Of a stretch of DNA of 64,000 nt, positions 15,609 through 23,793 are shown piece by piece. Position 1 is the first letter of the stretch; the number at the start of each line of letters is the position of its first letter. Position numbers and translations under genes: made by a program. The DNA is from Bordetella genomosp. 13. Its GTDB lineage: Bacteria; Pseudomonadota; Gammaproteobacteria; Burkholderiales; Burkholderiaceae_B. Location: positions 1,922,001-1,986,000 of the forward strand of contig NZ_CP021111.1 of NCBI RefSeq assembly GCF_002119665.1, given 5' to 3'. The notes under the pieces are model-generated. The model was not told the origin of the DNA. It was given only the letters and a program-made list of their open reading frames with translations, and did not search any database.

Positions 15609-16435
15609 CCCAAGCCGCCGCCTCGGCGTCCCCCACCGCCTGGATCGAATTCGACACGCCGGCCCGCGCGCTGCGGCTGGAGTACCGCTGGATCGCGCCC
15701 GACCGGCGCGACGCGCCGCTCATGGTGTTTCTGCACGAGGGGCTGGGCTCGGTGTCCATGTGGCGCGACTGGCCCGACCAGGCCTGTGCCGCGGCGGGGT
15801 GCCGCGGCCTGGTCTATTCGCGCTATGGCTATGGACAATCCACGCCGCGCCCGGCCGACGAGAAATGGCCGGTGGACTTCATGCACGAACAGGCGCGCGA
15901 CGTACTGCCGGCGTTCCTGGCGGCGCTGGGCGTCGATGCCCGGCGCGAACCGCCGCTGCTGTATGGCCACAGCGACGGCGGCTCCATCGCGCTGCTGTAC
16001 GCGTCCATGTACCCGGACGCCGTGGGCGGCATCGTGGTGGCCGCGCCCCACATCTTCGTCGAGGACGTCACGGTGGCGCACATCGAGACCGCCCGCACCC
16101 AGTACCGCAGCACCGACCTGCCGGCCCGGCTGGGCCGCCACCACGCCGACCCCGACTCGGCCTTCTGGGGCTGGAACGACATCTGGCTGAATCCGGACTT
16201 CCGCCGCTGGAACATAGAGGAGTACCTGGACGGCATCCGCTGCCCGGTGCTGGCGCTGCAGGGCGTGGACGACGAGTACGGCACGCTGGAACAGATCCGC
16301 GGCATCCGCCGGCGCGCGCCCCAGACCCGCCTGTTCGAGATACCGGACTGCCGTCATTCGCCGCACCGGGACCAGCCCGACATCGTCATCCGCGCCGTGG
16401 CCGACTTCGTCCACGGTCTTGCACGACCCGGCTAG
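15605..16435 (+). CDS. Alpha/beta hydrolase of the benzoate operon
   Basis: A 276-residue protein starting at a GTG that overlaps the ligase stop codon by four bases, so it is translationally coupled. The fold is a classical alpha/beta hydrolase: oxyanion segment HEGLGS (44-49), nucleophile Ser123 in YGHSDGGSI, acid Asp222 or Asp223 in QGVDDEYGT, and base His251 in DCRHSPHRD. No signal peptide is seen, so it acts in the cytoplasm. Similar hydrolases accompany box genes in other betaproteobacteria; hydrolysis of a stalled CoA thioester or of an aromatic ester is plausible, but the substrate is unknown. Confidence 0.85.
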   Translation: MTQAAASASPTAWIEFDTPARALRLEYRWIAPDRRDAPLMVFLHEGLGSVSMWRDWPDQACAAAGCRGLVYSRYGYGQSTPRPADEKWPVDFMHEQARDVLPAFLAALGVDARREPPLLYGHSDGGSIALLYASMYPDAVGGIVVAAPHIFVEDVTVAHIETARTQYRSTDLPARLGRHHADPDSAFWGWNDIWLNPDFRRWNIEEYLDGIRCPVLALQGVDDEYGTLEQIRGIRRRAPQTRLFEIPDCRHSPHRDQPDIVIRAVADFVHGLARPG

Positions 16436-16483
16436 CGCCGGAGGCCACACCGCCACACACACAAAAAACCAGGAGACAACGTC

Positions 16484-17644
16484 ATGCAACATGCCTTTTT
16501 ACGCGGCGCCACGGCCGGCGCCCTGCTCTGCCTCGCGGCCGGCGCATCGGCCCAGGACAAGATCAAGGTAGGCTTCATGCTGCCGTACAGCGGCACGTAT
16601 GCCGCGCTGGGCACCGCCATCGAGAACGGGTTCCGGCTGTACGTGGCCGAACAGGGAGGCAAGCTGGGCGGCAGGGAGATCGAATACTTCAAGGTGGACG
16701 ACGAGTCCAATCCCGCCAAGGCTTCCGAGAACGCCAACCGGCTGATCAAGCGCGACCAGGTCGACGTGCTGATCGGCACCGTGCACTCCGGCGTGGCGAT
16801 GGCGCTGGCCAAGGCCGCGAAGGACAGCAACACCACGCTGATCGTGCCCAACGCAGGCGCCGACGCCATCACCGGCCCCATGTGCGGCGCCGGCATCTTC
16901 CGCACCTCGTTCACTAACTGGCAGCCCGCCTTCGCCATGGGCCCCGTGGCCGCGGCCAAGGGCCACAAGACCGCCATCACGGTCACCTGGAAGTACGCGG
17001 CGGGCGACGAGGCCGTCAACGGTTTCCAGGAAGGCTTCGAGAAGGCGGGCGGCAAGGTGCAGAAGCAGTTGTCCGTGCCGTTCCCCAACGTCGAGTTCCA
17101 GTCGCTGCTGACCGAGATCGCCGCGGCCAAGCCCGACATGGTGTTCGCCTTCTTCGCGGGCGGCGGGGCCGTCAAGTTCGTGCAGGACTATCACGCGGCC
17201 GGCCTGGGCAAGACCATTCCGCTGTACGGCTCGGGCTTCCTGACCGACGGCACCCTGAAAGCGCAGGGCGATTCGGCGCAGGGCCTGCTGACCACGCTGC
17301 ACTATGCCGACGGCCTGAACACCCCGCGCGACAACGCCTTCCGCGCCGCCTACACCAAGGCCCACACCATCGCGCCCGACGTGTACGCGGTGCAGGGCTA
17401 TGACGCCGCGCAGATGATGCAGGCCGGCCTGGCGGCCGTGAAGGGCGACATCGGCCGGAAGGACGACTTCCGCAAGGCCATGCGCTCTGCCACCATCGAC
17501 AGCCCGCGCGGACAGTTCACGCTGTCGCCGGCCGGCAATCCGGTGCAGGACATCTACCTGCGCAAGGTCGCCGGCCTGGACAACGTGGTGCAGGAAGTGG
17601 CCGTGCGCAAGCTGGCCGACCCGGCACGCGGCTGCCGCCTGTAA
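16484..17644 (+). CDS. Periplasmic solute-binding protein of a benzoate-type ABC importer
   Basis: A 386-residue protein with a cleavable signal peptide (residues 1-23, ending ASA-Q). The mature part is a type I periplasmic binding fold of the LivK/branched-chain amino acid group, with VGFMLPYSGTYAALG at the first strand. Within this family a subgroup binds aromatic acids such as benzoate and 4-hydroxybenzoate, and the location inside the box operon makes benzoate the likely ligand. The ribosome site CAGGAGACAACGTC precedes the ATG. It is followed immediately by both permeases and both ATPases of the same system. Confidence 0.92.
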   Translation: MQHAFLRGATAGALLCLAAGASAQDKIKVGFMLPYSGTYAALGTAIENGFRLYVAEQGGKLGGREIEYFKVDDESNPAKASENANRLIKRDQVDVLIGTVHSGVAMALAKAAKDSNTTLIVPNAGADAITGPMCGAGIFRTSFTNWQPAFAMGPVAAAKGHKTAITVTWKYAAGDEAVNGFQEGFEKAGGKVQKQLSVPFPNVEFQSLLTEIAAAKPDMVFAFFAGGGAVKFVQDYHAAGLGKTIPLYGSGFLTDGTLKAQGDSAQGLLTTLHYADGLNTPRDNAFRAAYTKAHTIAPDVYAVQGYDAAQMMQAGLAAVKGDIGRKDDFRKAMRSATIDSPRGQFTLSPAGNPVQDIYLRKVAGLDNVVQEVAVRKLADPARGCRL

Positions 17645-17656
17645 TCCGGAGCGGCG

Positions 17657-18538
17657 ATGGATCCCGGCGTCTTCCTCATCCAGTGCCTGAATGCCCTGCA
17701 GTACGGCCTGCTGCTGTTCCTGGTGGCCAGCGGACTGACGCTGATCTTCGGCATCATGGGCATCATCAACCTGGCCCATGGCAGCTTCTACATGATCGGC
17801 GCCTACATGGCGTTCGCGCTGGGGCCGTGGGTCGATCGCCTGCTGGGCGGCGGCTTCTTCGTCACGCTGCTGGTATGCGTGGCGGCCGCCGCACTGCTGG
17901 GCTACCTGCTCGAGGCCGCGTTCTTCAGCTACCTGTACCGGCGGGACCACTTGCAGCAGGTGCTGATGACGTACGGGCTGATCCTGGTTTTCGAAGAGCT
18001 GCGCAGCATCCTGGTGGGCAACGACGTGCACGGCGTGCCGGTGCCGGCCTGGCTGCAGGGTTCCATCTCGCTGGGCGAGGTGATGACCTACCCCGTCTAC
18101 CGGCTGTTCATCTCGGCGGTGGGGCTGGGCATCGGGCTGCTGCTGTACCTGGTGATCACGCGCACACGCCTGGGCATGATGGTGCGCGCGGGCGCCAGCA
18201 ACCGCGAGATGATCGGCTCGCTGGGCATCGACATCAACCGGCTGTACCGGCTGGTGTTCGCGGCCGGCGTGGCGCTGGCGGCGCTGGCCGGGGCCATCGC
18301 GGCGCCGGTGTCCTCCGTGTACCCCGGCATGGGGCACGGCGTGCTGATCGTGTGCTTCGTGGTGGTGGTGATCGGCGGCATCGGCTCCATCCGCGGCGCC
18401 TTCCTGGCCGCCATGCTGGTGGGCCTGGTCGAGACCTTCGGCCAGGTGCTGTTCCCGGCCGCCGCCGGCGTGCTGGTGTACGTACTGATGGCCGGCATCC
18501 TGCTGTGCAAGCCCGAAGGGCTGTTCAAACAAGGCTGA
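17657..18538 (+). CDS. LivH-type ABC permease, benzoate importer
   Basis: A 293-residue inner-membrane permease with about eight hydrophobic segments. The MGIINLAHGSFYMIGAYMAF block (34-53) is the hallmark of LivH-type permeases, and a later IGSLGIDINRLYRLVF loop is the cytoplasmic coupling region that meets the ATPases. It lies 12 bp after the binding protein and 4 bp before the second permease. With its partners it would form a heteromeric importer; the substrate, benzoate or a close analogue, is inferred only from the operon. Confidence 0.92.
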   Translation: MDPGVFLIQCLNALQYGLLLFLVASGLTLIFGIMGIINLAHGSFYMIGAYMAFALGPWVDRLLGGGFFVTLLVCVAAAALLGYLLEAAFFSYLYRRDHLQQVLMTYGLILVFEELRSILVGNDVHGVPVPAWLQGSISLGEVMTYPVYRLFISAVGLGIGLLLYLVITRTRLGMMVRAGASNREMIGSLGIDINRLYRLVFAAGVALAALAGAIAAPVSSVYPGMGHGVLIVCFVVVVIGGIGSIRGAFLAAMLVGLVETFGQVLFPAAAGVLVYVLMAGILLCKPEGLFKQG

Positions 18539-18542
18539 TTCC

Positions 18543-19718
18543 ATGCGCAAGGCCGTACCGCTACTGCTACCCGTGCTCGCCCTGCTGGCGCTCGGCGCCC
18601 TGCCCTGGCTGGCGGGCGGCTATGCCGCCGGGCTGGCGCTGAAGATCATGATCTACGCGCTGTTCGCGCTCAGCCTGCAACTGCTGGTGGGCGGGGCCGG
18701 GCTGGTCAGCCTGGGACACGCCGCGTTCTTCGGCATCGGCGCCTACACCGCGGCATTGCTGACGCCCGACGGCGGGCCCGCGCTGCTGTGGTGGCTGCTG
18801 CCCGCGGCGCTGGGCGCGGCGGGCCTGTATGCGCTGCTCACCGGCGCGCTGGCGCTGCGCACTCGCGGCATCTACTTCATCATGGTCACGCTGGCCTTTT
18901 CCCAGATGGCCTATTACGTGTTCCACGACACCAGGATCGGCGGCGGCAGCGACGGCATCTACCTGTACTTCCGTCCCGAGGCCGCGATGGCCGGCGGCCT
19001 GCTGTTCGACCTGGGCGACGACACGGTGTTCTATCTGTTCGCGCTGGCATGCCTGGCGCTGGGCTGGCTGTTCCTGGGGCTGTTGCGGCGCTCGCCGTTC
19101 GGCGCGGCGCTGGCCGGCATCCGCATCAGCGAGCAGCGCATGCGCGCGGCCGGCTACGACACGTATCCGTACAAGCTGACGGCCTACGTGGCGGCAGGCA
19201 TGCTGGCCGGACTGGCCGGCTTCCTGTATGCGTTGAAGGACGGTTTCGTCACGCCCGAACTGCTGGCCTGGGAACAGTCGGGCATGGCGTTGCTGATGGT
19301 GATCCTGGGCGGCCTGCGCCGGCCCGGCGGCGCGGTGCTGGGCGCCGTGGGGCTGGTGCTGCTGCAGGAACTGTTCCAGTCCGAGGCCGTGTTCGGCGAC
19401 TTCGCCACGCACTGGCACCTGTCGCTGGGCCTGTCCATCATCGCGCTGGTGGCGTTGCTGCCCGATGGCCTGATCGCCCTGCCGGACCGACTGCGCGGCA
19501 TGGCCGCCCGGCGCGGCGGCGATGCCGGCGCAGCGCCTGTTACTCCGGACGGCGCACCGCCCGGCGGCGGCGCGGCGGGCGCCGCTGCGCCTGCCGCCTC
19601 TTCCGCGCCTGCCGGCGCGACGGCCGCATCCACAGGCACCGCTGTCAGGGGGCCTGCAGGCGCCCCGGTCCGCGACCGCGCCGCCGCGCTCATCACCTCC
19701 GGAGGTCCCCATGGCTGA
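18543..19718 (+). CDS. LivM-type ABC permease with a low-complexity tail, benzoate importer
   Basis: A 391-residue partner permease. VSLGHAAFFGIGAYTAALL in the first third and the ISEQRMRAAGYDTYPYKL coupling loop are typical of LivM. The conserved part ends near residue 325. The last 65 residues are an Ala/Gly/Pro/Thr-rich stretch with no hydrophobic segment, a cytoplasmic disordered tail that LivM proteins normally lack. The tail shares its last bases with the next gene: the stop overlaps the ATPase start by 8 bp. A frameshift origin is possible, but the operon phase is intact. Confidence 0.9.
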   Translation: MRKAVPLLLPVLALLALGALPWLAGGYAAGLALKIMIYALFALSLQLLVGGAGLVSLGHAAFFGIGAYTAALLTPDGGPALLWWLLPAALGAAGLYALLTGALALRTRGIYFIMVTLAFSQMAYYVFHDTRIGGGSDGIYLYFRPEAAMAGGLLFDLGDDTVFYLFALACLALGWLFLGLLRRSPFGAALAGIRISEQRMRAAGYDTYPYKLTAYVAAGMLAGLAGFLYALKDGFVTPELLAWEQSGMALLMVILGGLRRPGGAVLGAVGLVLLQELFQSEAVFGDFATHWHLSLGLSIIALVALLPDGLIALPDRLRGMAARRGGDAGAAPVTPDGAPPGGGAAGAAAPAASSAPAGATAASTGTAVRGPAGAPVRDRAAALITSGGPHG

Positions 19719-20460
19719 AGTCATGCTCGCCGCGCAAGGTATCTCGCGCCGCTTCGGCGGGCTGGTGGCCGTGGACGGCGTGTCGCTCGAACTGGCGCGC
19801 GGCGCCGTGCACGCCGTCATCGGCACCAACGGCGCCGGCAAGTCCACCCTCATCAACATTCTTTCCGGCGAGCTGCCGCCCAGCGGCGGCACCGTGCGCC
19901 TGGGCCCGCATGACGTCACCGCATGGCCACAGCCGCGCCGCGCCCGCGCGGGCCTGGGCCGCACCTACCAGCGCTCGACGATCTTTCCCGAACTGAGCGT
20001 GCACGAGAACTGCCGCCTGGCCGCGCAGGCCGGCCGCCAGCGCTTCTGGCATTGGTGGCGGAGCGCCGTCGACTGCGCGCACAGTACCGGGCTGGCGCGC
20101 CAGGCCATCGAAAGCACCGGCCTGCAGCCCGACGCCCACCGTCCGGCGGGGCAATTGCCGCACGGCCGCAAGCGCCAGCTGGAGATCGCGATGTGCCTGG
20201 CCGGGCAGCCCGACGTGCTGCTGCTGGACGAGCCGCTGGCCGGCATGGGGCCGGAGGAGACGGACCGCATCCTCGAACTTCTGCAGTCGCTGAAGCGGGA
20301 CCACGCCATCCTGCTGGTCGAGCACGACATGGACGCCGTGTTCCGCGTGGCCGAGACCATCACCGTGATGGTCAACGGCTGCGCCATCGCCAGCGGAGAC
20401 CCGGCCGCCATCCGTGCCAACCCCGCGGTGCAGACCGCCTACCTGGGAGAACACCAATGA
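19711..20460 (+). CDS. LivG-type ABC ATPase, benzoate importer
   Basis: A 249-residue ATP-binding subunit. Walker A is GTNGAGKST (38-46), Walker B is VLLLDEPLAGMG, the switch is LLVEHDMDAVF, and the signature is the degenerate LPHGRKRQLEIA that is normal for the LivG branch. The ATG at 19711 follows GGAGGTCCCC; the frame extends further left only as shadow over the LivM tail. It overlaps the preceding permease by 8 bp and the next ATPase by 4 bp, showing tight coupling. Confidence 0.93.
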   Translation: MAEVMLAAQGISRRFGGLVAVDGVSLELARGAVHAVIGTNGAGKSTLINILSGELPPSGGTVRLGPHDVTAWPQPRRARAGLGRTYQRSTIFPELSVHENCRLAAQAGRQRFWHWWRSAVDCAHSTGLARQAIESTGLQPDAHRPAGQLPHGRKRQLEIAMCLAGQPDVLLLDEPLAGMGPEETDRILELLQSLKRDHAILLVEHDMDAVFRVAETITVMVNGCAIASGDPAAIRANPAVQTAYLGEHQ

Positions 20461-21188
20461 CGGCGCCCATCGCGTCGCGCGCGGGCCTGGTGCAGGCGCG
20501 CGGCCTGCACACGTACTACGGCGCCAGCCACGTGCTGCGCGGCGTCGACCTCGACGTGGCCCCGGGCGAATCCATCGGGCTGGTCGGCCGCAACGGCATG
20601 GGCAAGACCACGCTGATCCGCACCCTGCTGGGCCTGGTGCGGCCCGCGCGCGGCAGCGTCAGCGTGAGTGGCCGCGACTGTACGCGCGCGGCGCCGCATG
20701 CCATCGCTCGGCTGGGCATCGCATACGTGCCCGAGGGGCGCGGCATCTTCCCCAACCTGAGCGTGCGCGAGAACCTGCTGGTGGCCGCCCGGCCCGGACG
20801 CGGCCAACGGCCCGACTGGACCTACGAACGGGTACTCGAGACCTTTCCGCGGCTGCGCGAGCGCATCGGCCATGGCGGCCAGCAGCTGTCGGGCGGCGAA
20901 CAGCAGATGCTGGCCATCGGACGAGCCTTGATGACCAACCCCGAGCTGCTGGTGCTGGACGAGGCCACCGAGGGCCTGGCGCCGCTGATCGTGGCCGAGA
21001 TCTGGAACATCGTCGGCCGCATACGCGCCACCGGTATGTCCACGCTGATCGTCGACCGCAATTTTCGCGCGGTGCTGGCCCATACGGATCGCTGCGTGGT
21101 CATGGAGAAAGGCGAGCTGGTGGAAAGCGGCGACAGCGCCGCGTTCGCCGCACAGCCGGCGCAGCTGGCGCGATATCTGGGTGTGTAG
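20457..21188 (+). CDS. LivF-type ABC ATPase, benzoate importer
   Basis: A 243-residue second ATP-binding subunit. Walker A is GRNGMGKTT (44-52), the signature is LSGGEQQM, Walker B is LLVLDEATEGLAP and the LivF-specific APLIVAEIW follows. The catalytic histidine of the switch is replaced by asparagine in LIVDRNFRAVL, as in many LivF proteins. It starts in an ATGA overlap with the other ATPase and is the last gene of the operon, followed two bases after the stop by a terminator hairpin. Confidence 0.93.
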   Translation: MTAPIASRAGLVQARGLHTYYGASHVLRGVDLDVAPGESIGLVGRNGMGKTTLIRTLLGLVRPARGSVSVSGRDCTRAAPHAIARLGIAYVPEGRGIFPNLSVRENLLVAARPGRGQRPDWTYERVLETFPRLRERIGHGGQQLSGGEQQMLAIGRALMTNPELLVLDEATEGLAPLIVAEIWNIVGRIRATGMSTLIVDRNFRAVLAHTDRCVVMEKGELVESGDSAAFAAQPAQLARYLGV

Positions 21189-21189
21189 G

Positions 21190-21209
21190 AAAGCCGATCC
21201 GTCGGTTTT
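21190..21209 (+). terminator. Terminator of the boxD-ligase-ABC operon
   Basis: AAAGCCGA (21190-21197), a TCCG loop, and TCGGTTTT (21202-21209): an 8-bp stem with one G-U pair, running directly into five T residues. It starts two bases after the last ATPase stop codon. Confidence 0.75.
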
Positions 21210-21391
21210 TATGTAACGCCTGTCGACATCGCGGCCCCCGTGCCCGTGCGCGGCACAGCGGGTTTTCATCCGGCAACCGCAGGTTGCATTCAGGCCCGGG
21301 CCCGCTTGATAGGATGGGTCATGCCTGCGCGGCTGCCGGCTTCCCGTCTGGCGCGCGCAGGCCGGCGACAACCCTGTCAAGGAGGTGCTCC

Positions 21392-21592
21392 ATGCCAGCC
21401 AAGTCCAAAGCCCAGCAGATGGCCGCCGGTGCGGCCCTGTCCGCCAAGCGCGGCGACACCAAGCCCAGTGAACTGAAAGGCGCGTCGAAGTCCATGTACA
21501 AGTCCATGGATCAGACGGAACTGAAGAAGATGGCCTCGACGCCCCGCAGCGGCAAGCCGCGCCACAAGAGTTCGTCAACCACGCATCACTGA
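21392..21592 (+). CDS. DUF3008 family small basic protein
   Basis: A 66-residue, lysine-rich hydrophilic protein that matches DUF3008 along its whole length: MPAKSKAQQMAAGAALSAKR at the start, KGASKSMYKSM in the middle, and a GKPRHKS tail. The ribosome site AAGGAGGTGCTCC is nearly perfect. The family has no defined function; its small, charged, probably disordered nature resembles stress-related proteins. It ends 8 bp from the convergent NYN gene. Confidence 0.88.
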   Translation: MPAKSKAQQMAAGAALSAKRGDTKPSELKGASKSMYKSMDQTELKKMASTPRSGKPRHKSSSTTHH

Positions 21593-21600
21593 TGCATGCT

Positions 21601-22641
21601 TCACTCGTCCGCTGCCGGCGCGGTCTTGCGAGCCCGTCTAGTCCGCGCCGGCTTGGACGTTGCAGCATTCTCCTCCGTCGCCTTGCGCCTGGCGGCCTTT
21701 GACGCCACCTCTTCCGCCATTTTCGCCGCCACGCGGCCGGCCACCTTGGCGGCCGCCTTGCGCCCGCTTCCCCGGCCGGATCGCGTGCGCCCCGGGCGAG
21801 CCGGCTCGGGCGCCGGGTCGGGCGCGCTTGGCCGCCCCACATAAGTGCCCGATTTCTCGTCCCTGCCCACAGTGATCAAGCCGCGCGCCTGCGCCTCTTC
21901 GAGCAACTGGCCGAAGGCCTTGAAGCCGTAGTACGACTCGGCGAAATCCGGCTTGCGGCGCTTGATCGCACTTTTCAGCGTCGACGCCCACACGCGCTGG
22001 CCGTCGCCCGCTTCGGACCCCAGGGCGTCCAGCGTCTGCACCACCATCTCCAGGGCTTCGCGCATGCGCTTCTCGGCCTCGTCCACGGGCTGCGGCGGCG
22101 TGCTCGCGGGCGCCGGAACGGCCGCCGGCATGGCGGCCGCGCGCATTTCGCTGGCGCGTCGCCGCTCGCGCTCCAGGTCGTCGTAGAAAATGAACTCGTC
22201 GCAGTTGGACACCAGCAGATCCGAGGTCGAGCGCTTCACCCCCACCCCGATCACGCGCTTGGCGTTCTCGCGCAGCTTGGACACCAGGGGCGAGAAGTCG
22301 GAGTCGCCGCTGACGATCACGAAGGTATCGACGTGGGCCTTCGTGTAGCACAGGTCCAGCGCATCCACGACGAGGCGGATATCCGCCGAGTTCTTGCCCG
22401 ACTGCCTCACGTGCGGGATCTCGATCATCTCGAAATTGGCCTCGTGCATGCCGTCCTTGAATTCCTTGTACCGGTCCCAGTTGCAATAGGCCTTCTTGAC
22501 CACGATGCTGCCCTTGAGCAGCAGCCTTTCCAGCACCAGCCGTATGTCCAGGCGCGGGTAATTGGCGTCGCGCACGCCCAGCGCGACGTTCTCGAAGTCG
22601 CAGAACACCGCCATGTTGACGTTTTCGTTGAGGACCGCCAT
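21601..22641 (-). CDS. NYN-domain putative ribonuclease with OST-HTH/LOTUS domain and basic tail
   Basis: A 346-residue, three-part protein. Residues 8-155 are a NYN (LabA-like PIN) domain with the acidic metal-binding set: Asp15 in VFCDFENV, Asp87 in SADIRLV, and Asp113/Asp115 in VSGDSDF. Residues 188-268 look like an OST-HTH/LOTUS domain (VWASTLKSAIKRRKPDF, GLITVGRD), which in other proteins binds RNA, including G-quadruplexes. Residues 269-346 form an Ala/Lys/Arg/Pro-rich tail like histone H1, expected to bind nucleic acid without sequence preference. The likely role is RNA binding and cleavage in the cytoplasm; the target is unknown. It is divergent from the MotA-like gene. Confidence 0.85.
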   Translation of the reverse strand: MAVLNENVNMAVFCDFENVALGVRDANYPRLDIRLVLERLLLKGSIVVKKAYCNWDRYKEFKDGMHEANFEMIEIPHVRQSGKNSADIRLVVDALDLCYTKAHVDTFVIVSGDSDFSPLVSKLRENAKRVIGVGVKRSTSDLLVSNCDEFIFYDDLERERRRASEMRAAAMPAAVPAPASTPPQPVDEAEKRMREALEMVVQTLDALGSEAGDGQRVWASTLKSAIKRRKPDFAESYYGFKAFGQLLEEAQARGLITVGRDEKSGTYVGRPSAPDPAPEPARPGRTRSGRGSGRKAAAKVAGRVAAKMAEEVASKAARRKATEENAATSKPARTRRARKTAPAADE

Positions 22642-22890
22642 AGGCTGCTCCAGATTGATGGGGTCGGATCACAGAGCCATCATGATCGCACGACCCCACG
22701 GCCGGCACGTCCGGGTAAGCCCTGAAGATGGTACGGCTAGCCATCGGCAAGCCCGCGGATTTGGGCCTTTTTCGGCCGATTGGCCGCGTGCCTCCGTGGC
22801 TAGAATCCTCCGGCCGGGGCGTCTTGCCGGCGCAGCGCATCATGCCTGCCCCAGTTCCCGAGCTCCCCTTCCTTTCCGGGGCCTGAATTC

Positions 22891-23793
22891 ATGAATCTCT
22901 CCACTCTCATCGGCCTGCTGCTCGGCGTGGTCACGCTGATCCTGGTGATCGCGTCCTCCGCCATCGACTCCCTGGCCTACCTGAACCTGCCCGGCCTGGC
23001 CATCGTGCTCGGCGGCACCGCCGCCGCCCTCTTCATCAGCTACCCGCTGGCCGAGGTGCGCCGCATTCCGCACCTGCTGCGCACCGTGTTCCGCAACGAC
23101 CGCGTCGACACCCAGCGCGACATCGATGAACTCGTGGCCATGGCGCAGCTGTGGATGAACAACGACGTGCGCAAGGTCGAAGAGGCCCTGAAGAAGGTCT
23201 CCAATCCCTTCCTGCGCACCGGCGTGCAGCTCATCATCGACAACACGCCCGAAGAACAGATCATCGAACTGCTGCAATGGCGCATCGCCCGCATGCGCGC
23301 GCGCGAACAGGCCGAGGCGCAGATGTTCCGCACCATGGCCAGCTTCGCCCCCGCCTTCGGCATGCTGGGCACGCTGGTCGGCCTGATCAACCTGATGTCC
23401 GTGCTGGGCGACGGCGCCATGGACGCCATCGCCAAGCACCTGGCGGTGGCGCTGATGACCACGTTCTACGGCCTGCTGATCGCCAACCTGGTCTGCAAGC
23501 CCGTGGCCGTCAAGCTCGAGCGACGCACCGAACGCCGCGTCACGCTGCTGAACATGGTGCTGCAGGGCATCTCGATGATGTGCGAGCGGCGCGGTCCGGC
23601 CGTGGTGCGCGAGACGCTCAATTCGTTCATGCTGCACATCGAGGACGAGGTCTATGACGGCGGCGTCGCCGAGCCCAAGCCGGCCGCGCGCCGGGCTCGC
23701 GGCAGCGCGGCGCCCGGCCGCCCGGCGGCAGTGCCAGCGGCGCAGGGTCCGGGCGTCGCGCCGGCCCCCATCAAGGCGGCGGCACGGCAATGA
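22891..23793 (+). CDS. MotA/PomA-like stator subunit, orphan
   Basis: A 300-residue inner-membrane protein with the MotA plan: hydrophobic segments at about 5-22 and 32-50, a large cytoplasmic loop (51-148), then 149-170 and 183-203. FAPAFGMLGTLVGLI (152-166) holds the conserved proline and glycines of the proton-channel helix. It lies far from any flagellar gene and overlaps the MotB-like gene by 4 bp, so the two would form one stator. The C-terminal ~45 residues are an Ala/Pro/Arg-rich extension. It may power a flagellum as an alternative stator or serve an envelope function, as TolQ/ExbB relatives do. Confidence 0.88.
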   Translation: MNLSTLIGLLLGVVTLILVIASSAIDSLAYLNLPGLAIVLGGTAAALFISYPLAEVRRIPHLLRTVFRNDRVDTQRDIDELVAMAQLWMNNDVRKVEEALKKVSNPFLRTGVQLIIDNTPEEQIIELLQWRIARMRAREQAEAQMFRTMASFAPAFGMLGTLVGLINLMSVLGDGAMDAIAKHLAVALMTTFYGLLIANLVCKPVAVKLERRTERRVTLLNMVLQGISMMCERRGPAVVRETLNSFMLHIEDEVYDGGVAEPKPAARRARGSAAPGRPAAVPAAQGPGVAPAPIKAAARQ

